From Sweltsa coloradensis (taxonomy: Eukaryota > Arthropoda > Insecta > Plecoptera > Chloroperlidae), in contig JAMZAV010000952.1 in the NCBI GenBank assembly GCA_024449915.1, forward strand, positions 310,001-374,000: a stretch of 64,000 nt of DNA, written 5' to 3'. A program made the translations under genes and the position numbers. Position 1 is the first letter of the stretch, and every line of letters starts with the position of its first letter. Shown in pieces: positions 54,975 to 64,000 of the stretch. The notes under the pieces are model-generated. The model searched no databases, was not told where the DNA came from, and saw nothing but the letters and a program-made list of their open reading frames with translations.

Positions 54975-57900
54975 CTGTTTTAGTTGGTGACGCATTGACC
55001 TGAAGGTTTGTCAATCTCTTGGACACGAGCTAGGTTACAGATTATGTAATAATAGTTATCAACAAGTTGTGTTATCTTCTACAAGGTTTGACAGTGTTGC
55101 CTTATGTTATGTTCATTACTTACAGTGCGCTCAGCCACCTCATGAGAGAGAGCGAGTGAGATTATATCTCGTGGCTATTTTAGTTGGTGACGCATTGACC
55201 GGAAGGTTTGTCAATCTCTTGGACACGAGCTAGGTTACAGATTATGCAATAGTTATCAACAAGTTGTGTTATCTTCTACAAGGTTTGACAGTGTTGTCTT
55301 ATGTTATGTTCATTACTTACAGTACGCTAGGCCACCTCATGAGAGAGAGCGAGTGAGATTATATCTCGTGGCTATTTTAGTTGGTGACGCATTGACCGGA
55401 AGGTTTGTCAATCTCTTGGACACGAGCTAGGTTACAGATAATGCAATAGTTATCAACAAGTTGTGTTATCTTTCTACAAGGTTTGACAGTGTTGCCCTTA
55501 TGTTATGTTCATTACTTACAGTGCGCTCAGCCACCTCATGAGAGAGAGCGAGTGAGATTATATCTCGTGGCTATTTTTAGTTGGTGACGCATTGACCGGA
55601 AGGTTTGTCAATCTCTTTGGCACGAGCTAGGTTACAGATAATGCAATAGTTATCAACAAGTTGTGTTATCTTCTACAAGGTTTGCAGTGTTGTCTTATGT
55701 TATGTTTATTACTTACAGTACGCTAGGCCACCTCATGAGAGAGAGCGAGTGAGATTATATCTCGTGGCTATTTTAGTTGGTTTACGCATTGGACCGGAAG
55801 GTTTGTCAATCTCTTGGGCACGAGCTAGGTTACAGATAATGCAATAGTTTATCAACAAATTGTGTTATCTTCTACAAGGTTTGACAGTGTTGTCTTATGT
55901 TATGTTCATTACTTACAGTACGCTAGGCCCCCTCATGAGAGAGAGCGAGTGAGATTTATCTCGTGGCTTTTTTTTAGTTGGGGACGCATTGACCGGAAGG
56001 TTTGTCAATCTCTTGGGCACGAGCTAGGTTCAGACTATGTAATAGTTATCAACAAGTTGTGTTATCTTCTACAAGGTTTGACAGTGTTGCCTTATGTTAT
56101 GTTTATTACTTACAGTACGCTCAGCCACCTCATGAGAGAGAGCGAGTGAGATTATATCTCGTGGCTATTTTAGTTGGTGGGCGCATTGACCGGAAGGTTT
56201 GTAATCTCTTGGACACGAGCTAGGTTACAGATTTTTTGCAATAGTTCACAACAAGTTGTGTTATCTTCTACAAGGTTTGACAGTGGTTGCCTTATGTTAT
56301 GTTCACTTTCTTACAGTGCGCTCAGCCACCTCATGAGAGAGAGCGAGTGAGATTATATCTCGTGGCTATTTTAGTTGTGACGCATGACCGTAAGGTTTGT
56401 CAATCTCCTTGACACGAGCTAGGTTACGATTATGCAATGTTTTTATAACAAGTTGTGTTATCTTCTACAAGGTTTGAACAGTGTTGCCTTATGTTATGTT
56501 CATCTACTTACATTAACGCTCAGCTACCGCATGAGAGAGAGCGAGTGAGATTATATTTCGTGGCTATTTTAGTTTGTTACGCATTGACCGGGGAAGGTTT
56601 GTCAATCTCTTGGACACACGGGCTAGGTTACAGATTATGCAATATTTATCACAGTTGTGTTATCTTCTACAAGGGTTGACATGTTGCCTTATGTTATGGG
56701 TATTACTTACAGTACGCTCACACCTCATGAAGAGAGGCGAAAAGTTGAAAGGGGAAAATATATATAATCTCGTTCTCGTCTATTTTACGTTGGTGACGCA
56801 TTGACCGAAGTTTTGTCCAATCTCTTGGACACGGGCTAGGTTTACAGATTATGCAATAGTTTTTCAACAAGTTGTGTTATCTTCTACAAGTTTGACAGTG
56901 TTGCCTTATGTTATGGGTATTACTTACAGTACGCTAGCCACCTCATGAGAGAGAGCGAGTGAGATATATATACTCGTGGCTATTTTTTAGTTGGTGACGC
57001 ATTGACCGGAAGGTTTGTCAATCTCTTGGATCACGGGCTAGGTTTCAGATTATGCAATAGTTATCAAACAAGTTGTTTATCTTCTACAAGGTTTTTGACA
57101 GTGTTGCCTTAGTGTTCTGTTCATTACTTACAGTACGCTCAGCACCCCACCCCCCCCCTTCCCCCCATGAAGAGAGAAGAGTGAGATTATATCTCGTGGC
57201 TATTTTAGTTGGTGACGCATTGACCGGAGGTGTTGTCATCTCTTGCACACGAGCTAGGTTACAGATTATGCCAATAGTTATCAACAAGTTTGGTGTATCT
57301 TCTACAAGGTTTTGACAGTGTTTGCCTTATGTTATGTCATTACTTACAGTACGCTCAGCCACCTCATGAGAAGAGAGCGAGTGAGATTATATCTCGTGGC
57401 TATTAGGTTTTGACGCATTGACCGGAAGGTTTGTCCAATCTCTTGGACAAGTCTAGGTTACAGATTATGCAATAGTTATCAACAAGTTTGTGTTATCCTT
57501 CTACAGGTTGACAATGTTGCCTTATGTTATGTTCACTACTTTACAGTGCGCTCCGCCACCCTCATGAGGAAGAGAGCGAGTGAGATATATCTCGTGGCTT
57601 ATTTTAGTTGGTGACGCATTGACGCCGGAAGGTTTTCAATCTCTTGACACGACTAGGTTTACAGTTATGCAATAAGTTTATCAACAAGTTGTGTTATCTT
57701 CTTACAAGGTTTGACAGTGTTGCCTTAATGTTTTATGTTCATTACTTACAGTACGCTAGGCCACCTCATGGAGAGAGCGAGTAATATATTCTCGTGCTAT
57801 TTGAGTTGTGACGCTTGACGGGAAGGTTTGTCAATCATCCTTGGACACGGAGCTAGGTTACAGATTATTGCAATAGTTTCAACAAGTTGTGTATCTTCTA

Positions 57901-60900
57901 AAGGTTTGACAGTGTTGCCTTATGTTATGTTCATTACTTACAGTACGCTCAGCCAACTCATAGAGAGAGCGCGAGACAGATTTATCTCGTGGCTATTTTA
58001 GTTGGTTGACGGCATTGCCGGAAGGTTTGTCAATCTCTTAGGACAAGAGCTAGGTTTCAGATTATGCAATAAGTTTATCAAACAAGTTGTGTGATCTTCT
58101 ACAAGGTTTTGACAGTGTTGCCTTATGTTTGTTCACTACTTACAGTGCGCTCAGCCACCTCATGAGAGTAGAGCGCGTGAGATTATATCTCGTGGCTATT
58201 TTAGTTGGTGACGCTTGACTCGAAGGTTTGGTCAATCCTTGGACACGATCTAGGTTACAGATTATGCAATAGTTATCAACAAGTTGTGTTATCTTCTACA
58301 AGGTTTGACAGTGTTGCCGTTGTTATGTTCACTACTTACAGTGAGCTCACCACCTCATGAGAGAAGCGGAGTGAGATTATATCTGCGTGGCCTATTTTGA
58401 AGTTGGTGACGCATTGACCCGAGTTGTCATGTCTGGACACGAGCTAGGTTACAGTTAATGCAATAGTTTATCACAAGTTGTGTTATCTTCCTACATGGTT
58501 TTGACAGTGTGCCGTATTTTATGTTCACTACGTACAGTGCGCTCATCCACCTCATGAGAGAGAGCGAGTAGATTAGATCTCGTGGCTATTTTATTGTGAG
58601 CATTGACGGAAGGTTTGTCCCATCTCTTGGACACAGAGCTAGGTTTTACCGATTATGCAATAGTTATCAACAAGTTGTGTTTCTTCTACAAGGTTTGACG
58701 TGTTTTCCTTATGTATATGTTTCATTTACTTACAGTACCTAGGCCACCCATGGAGAGAGCGAGTGAGATTATATCTCGTGGCTATTTTAGTTGGTGACGC
58801 ATTGACCGGAAAGGTTTGTCATCTTTTGGACAGAGCTAGGGTTACAGATTAATGCAATAGTTATCACAGTTGTGTTAGCTTCTACAAGGTTTGACAGTGT
58901 TTGCTTATTGTTATGTTCTACTACTTACAGTGCGCTCCGCCACCTCATGAGAGAGAGCGACTGGATATATCTCGGTGGCTATTTTAGTTGGTGACGCATT
59001 GACGGAAGGTTTTGTCAATCTCTTGGCACGAGCTAGGTTACAGATTATGCAATAGTTATCAACAAGTTGTGTTATCTTCTACAGGTTTTGACAGTGTTGC
59101 CTTATTTTATGTTCATCTACTTACAGTGCGCTCGAGCCACCTCATGATAGAAGGAGCGAGTGAGATTATATCTCGGTGCTTATTTTTAGTTGGTGACGCA
59201 TTGACCGGAATGTTTGTCAATCATCGTTTGGACACGGAGCGTAGGTTACAGAATTGTATAGTTATCACAAGTTGTTTTATCTTCTAACAAGGTTTTGACA
59301 GTGTTTGCCGTATGTTATGTTCACTCTACTTACAGTGCGCTCAGCCACCTCATGGAGAGAGCCGAGTGAGATTATATCTCGTGGCTATTTTAGGTTGGTG
59401 CGCATTGCCGAAGGTTTGTCAATCTCTTGGACACGAGCTAGTTACAGAATGTGTATTAGTTATTCAACAGTTGTGTTATCTTCTACAGGTTTGACAGTGT
59501 TTGCCTATGTTTATTTTCACTACTTACAGTGCCTCAGGCCACCTCATGAGAGAGAGCGAGTGAGATTATAATCTCGTGGCTATTTTGGAGTTGGTTGACG
59601 CATTGACCGGAAGGTTTGTCAATCTCTTGGACAACGAGCTAGGTTAGCAGATTAATGCAATAGTTATCAACAAGTTGTGTTTATCTTCTACAGAGTTTTG
59701 ACAGTGTTGCCTTATGTTATGTTCATTACTTACAGTACGCTCAGCACACCTACATGGAGAGGAGCGAGTGAGATTATATCTCGTGGCTATTTTTAGTTTG
59801 GTGACGCATTGACCGAAAAGGGAGAAGGTTTGTCAATCTCTTGGACACGAGCTAGGTAGGCAGATATGCAATCGTTATTCACCAAGTTTTGTGGTTATCT
59901 TCTACAAGGTTTGACAGTGTTGCCTTAATGTTATTTCTATGGTTACTTTACGTACGCTCGTCCACCTCTGAGAGAGAGCGATTGAGATTATATCTCGTGC
60001 TATTTTAGTTGTGACGCAATTGACCGGAAGGTTTGTCATCTCTTGGGACACGAGCTAGGTTACCGATTATGTAAAAAAAAAAAATAGTTATCAACAAGTG
60101 TGTTATCTTCTACAAGGTTTGACAGTGTTGCCTTATGGTTATGTTCATTACTTAGAGTACGCTCAGCCACCTCATGAGAGAGAGGGAGTGAGCTTATATC
60201 TCGTGGCTATTTTAGTTGTGACGACCCCATTGACCGGAAGGTTTGTCATCTCTTGACAACGAGCTAGGTTAAAGATTATGCAATAGTTATCAACAAGTTG
60301 TGTTATCTTCTACAAGGTTGGACATTGTTGTCACCTTGCCTTATGTTATGTTCATTACTTACAGTACGCTAGCCACCTCAATGAGAGAGGGGGGGGAGCG
60401 AGTGAGATTATATCTCGTGGGCTATTTTAGTGGTGACGCATTGACCGTAGGTTGGTCATCTCTTGGACACGAGCTAGGTTACAGATTATGCATAGTTATC
60501 AACTATTTGTGTTACTTCTACAAGGTTTGACAGTGTTGCTTATGTTATGTTCATTACTTATCAGTACGCTCAGCCACCCATGAGAGAGAGCGAGTGATAT
60601 TTGATCTCGTGGCTATTTTGTTGGTGACGCATGACCGGAAGGTTTGTCAATCTCTTGGACAAACGGAGCTAGGTTACAGATTATGCAATAGTTATCAACA
60701 AGTTTGTGTTATCTTCTACAGGTTTGACAGTGTTGCCTTATGTTTATGTTTACTGACTTAAAGTGCCGACCACCTCATGAGAGAGAGCGAGTGAGATTAA
60801 TCTCGTGGCTATTTTAGTTGTGGTGACGCATTGACCCGGGAGGTTTGCCATCTCTTGGACACGAGCTAGGTTACAGATTAAACTGCAATAGTTATCAACC

Positions 60901-63900
60901 AAGTTGTGGTATCTTCTACATGTTTTGACAGTGGTTGCCTTATGTTATGTTCATTACTTACAGTGCGCTCAGCCACCTCAGAGAGAGAGCGAGTGAGATT
61001 AATATCTCGTGGCTATTTTAGTTGGTGACGCATTGAACCCGGAAGGTTTGTCAATCTCTTGGACACGAGCTAGGTTACAGATTTAGCAATAGTTTATCAA
61101 CGGAAGTTGTGTTATCTTCTACAAGTTTGACAGTGTTGCCTTATTGTATGTTCACTACTACAGTACGCTTCAGCCACCTCATGAGAGAGATCGAGAGAGA
61201 TTAATCTCGTGGCTACTTTAGTTGGTGACGCATTGACCAGAAGTTGTCCTATCTCTGGACACGAGCTAGTGGTGAAGGGTTACATACAGAATATTCAATA
61301 TTTATCAACAAGTTGTGTTTCTTCTACAGGTTGACAGTGTTGGGCCTTATTGTTATGTGTCACTACTTACAGAACGCTAGGCCACCTCATGAGAGAGAGC
61401 GAGTGAGATTATATCTCGTGCTATTTTAGTTGGTGAACGCATTGACCGGAAGGTTTGTCAATCTCTTGACACGAAGCTGGTTAGATTTGCAATAGTTCTC
61501 AACAAGTTGTGTTATCTTCTACAAGGGTTGACAGTGGTTGCCTTATGTTATGTTCACTACTTACAGTACGCTCCCAGCCACGCTCATAGCGAGAGCGAGT
61601 GGATTATATCTCGTGGCTATTTTTAGGTTTGGTGACGCATTGACCGGAAGGTTTTGGTCACTCTTGGGAACACGAGCTAGGTTACAGATTATGCAATAGT
61701 TACAACAAGTGTGTTATCTTCTACAGGTTTACATTGTTGCCATTAATGTTATTTCATTACTTACAGTACGCTAGGCCACCTCATGAGAGAGAGCGAGTGA
61801 GATTATATCTCTGGCTATTTTAGTTGGTGACGCCTTGACCGGAAGGTTTGTCATCTCTTGGACACGAGCTAGGTTACAGATTATGCATAGTTATCAAAAA
61901 GTTGTGTTATCTTCTACAAGGTTTGACAATGTTGCCTTATGTTATGTTCATTACTTACAGTACGCTCAGCCACCTCATGAGAGAGGCGATGAGATTATAA
62001 CTCGTGGCTATTTTAGTTGGTACGCATTGACCGGAAGGTTTGTCAATCTCTTGGCCAACGAGCTAGGTTTACAGAATATGTAATAGTTATTCAACAAGTT
62101 GTGTTATCTTCTCAAGGTTTGACAGTGTTGCCTATGTTATGTTTCATACTTACAGTACGACTACGCTCAGCCACCTCATGAGAGAGAGCGAGTGAGATTA
62201 TATCTCGTGTCTATTTTAGTTGGTGAACGCATTGACCGGAAGGTTTGTCAACCTCCTTGGACACGTAGCTAGGTTACAGAATATGCAATAGTTATCAACA
62301 AGTTTGTGTTATCTTTCTACAAGGTTTGACAGTGTTGCCCTTATGTTATGTTCACTACTTACAGTACGGCTCAGCACCTCATAAGAGAGCGAGTGAGATT
62401 ATATCTCGTGGCTATTTAGTTGGTACGCATTGACCGGAGGTTTGTCAATCTCTTGGACACGAGCTAGGTTACAGTATTAATGCAATAGTTATCAACAAGT
62501 TGTGTTTCTTCCTACAAGGTTTGACAGTGTTGCTTATGATGTTTCACTACTAACAGTCACGCTCAGCCACCTCATGAAGAGACGAGTGGGAGATTAATCC
62601 AGTGGCTTACTATTTTAGTTGGTGACGCATTGACCGGAAGTTGTCAATCTCTTGGGACACGAGCTAGGTTACAGATTATGCAATAGTTATCAACAAGTTG
62701 TGTATCTTCTACAAGGTTTGACAGTTGTTGCCGTAGTTATGTTCATTACTTACAGTACGCTCAGCACCTCATGGAGAGAGAGCGAGTGAATATATCTTGT
62801 GGCTATTGTTAGTTGGTGACGCAATTGACCGGAAGTGTTTGTCAATCTCTTGGACACGAGCTAGGTTACAGATTATGCAATAGTTTTTATCAACAAGTTG
62901 TTTATCTTCTACAAGGTTTTGACAGTGTTGCCTTATGTTATGTTCACTACTTACAGTACGCTGGCCACTCATGAGAGAGAGCGAGTTAGATTATATCTCG
63001 TGGCGATTTTAGTTGGTGAAGCATTGACCGGAAGGTTTGTCAATCTCTTGGACACGAGCTAGGTTACAGATTATGCAATAGTTTATCAACAAGGTGTGTA
63101 TCTTCTACAAGGTTTTGACAGTGTTGCTTTATGTTATGTTCATCTTACAGTGCGCTAGGCCCCCACCTCATGAGATAGAGCGAGTGAGAATTATATCTCG
63201 TGGCTATTTAGTTTTGTTGACGCCATTGACCGAAGGTTTGTCAATCTCTGGACACGAGCGAGGTTACAGATTATGCAATAGTTATCAACACGTGTGTGTT
63301 ATCTTCTACAAGGTTTGACAGTGTTGCCTCATGTTTTATGTTCATTACTTACAGTGCGCTCAGCCACCTCATGCGAGAGAGCGGTGAGATTATATCTCGT
63401 GGCTATTTTAGTTGGTGACGCATTGACCGGAAGGTTTGTCAATCTCTTGGCACGAGCTACGTTACAGATTATTCAAATAGTTATCACAATTGTGTTATCT
63501 TCTACAAGGTTTGACATGTGTTGCCATCATGTTTATGTTCATTACTTACAGTGCGCTCACCACCTCATGAGAGAGAGCGAGTGAGATTATATCTCGTGCT
63601 ATTTTAGTTGGTGTACACCATTGACCGGAAGGTTTGCAATCCTCTTGGACACGAGCTACGTTACAGATTATGCAATAGTTATCAAACAAGTTGTGTTATC
63701 TTCTACCAGGTTTGACAGTGTTGCTTTATGATTATGTTCATTACTTACAGTGCGCTAGGCCACCTCATGAGAGAGAGCGAGTGGATTATATCTCGTGGCT
63801 ATTTTTAGTTGGTGACGCATTGACCGGAAGGTTTTTCAATCTCTTGACACGAGCTAGGTTACAGATTATGCAATAGTTTTTCAACAAGTTGTGTTCTCTT

Positions 63901-64000
63901 CTACAAGGTTTGAAAGTGTTGCCTTCTGTTATGTTCACTACTTACAGTGCGCTAGGCCGACCTCATGAGAGAGAGCGAGTGAGATTATATCTCGTGCTAT
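54975..64000. repeat. Satellite array, about 197-bp unit, about 46 units
   Basis: Head-to-tail units recur with 'tagttggtgacgcattgacc' at 54981, 55181, 55378, 55578 and onward. Other fixed words are 'cacgagctaggttacagatt', 'gttatcaacaagttgtgtta', 'gccacctcatgagagagagc' and 'gagattatatctcgtggct'. The array starts mid-unit near 54975 and runs off the window. The first six or so units are nearly identical. From about 56.2 kb most units carry scattered one-base gaps, insertions and substitutions. Open frames in it are by-products of the repeat. Confidence 0.95.

Noticed and set aside
54975..64000. Genes within the satellite (many frames of 60-96 codons) or a CRISPR-like array
   Set aside because: The same peptide words recur because the DNA repeats. 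The unit is not a multiple of three, there are no spacers distinct from repeats, and the context is eukaryotic.

Overview
The window is AT-rich, intron- and transposon-dominated animal nuclear DNA, most likely from an arthropod and probably an insect. The pointers are a multi-exon immunoglobulin-superfamily gene whose cysteine pattern matches insect Fasciclin III, a decayed Jockey-clade LINE with an arthropod-type three-knuckle gag, a Penelope-like element remnant, tRNA- and 5S-headed SINEs, and MITE-like foldback elements. The species cannot be fixed from the sequence. There are no prokaryotic operons, CRISPR arrays or intact viral genes.

Genes. A plus-strand gene begins with a signal-peptide exon at 5747-5804. 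After a 7.4 kb intron that holds an antisense LINE, it continues through three one-domain Ig exons (13237-13584, 14846-15148, 15238-15665). The first three introns are phase 1. The last Ig exon stays open into a possible transmembrane helix and a stop, giving a conceptual protein of 378 residues. A separate, convincing terminal exon with a pacifastin/VWC-like cysteine cluster lies at 47015-47283, with a polyadenylation signal just downstream. Whether it belongs to the same gene is unresolved, because exon 4 has no good phase-1 donor.

Layout. 0-5.6 kb: repeats, a foldback element, four SINE-like insertions and one SINE with a clear target-site duplication. 5.7-15.7 kb: the Fasciclin III-like gene, with a SINE pair, a Gypsy integrase scrap and the Jockey LINE (about 8.2-12.4 kb, minus) in intron 1. 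16-24 kb and 27.2-27.6 kb: segments with exaggerated homopolymers that look like poor consensus sequence. 20-26 kb, 39.5-40.3 kb, 46.0-46.6 kb and 49.4-50.1 kb: copies of one dispersed family, here called family A. 31.2-38.2 kb: a 7 kb imperfect palindrome with a dead Penelope-like GIY-YIG remnant at its axis and a smaller palindrome nested in the right arm. 41-45 kb: a MITE built from hairpin motifs, a tRNA-headed repeat, a candidate core promoter and a 5S-rRNA-headed SINE. 46.6-47.3 kb: a MITE with perfect 14-bp inverted ends, ending 21 bp before the pacifastin-like exon. 50.3-50.6 kb: a GC-rich 65-bp tandem repeat. 55-64 kb: a satellite of about 197-bp units running off the window edge.

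The unusual content is structural: the Penelope-centred palindrome, tRNA-headed and 5S-headed SINEs that share a 3' tail, the hairpin-motif MITE, and the exon architecture of the Fasciclin III-like gene. All domain calls come from reading motifs by eye; no database search was run.
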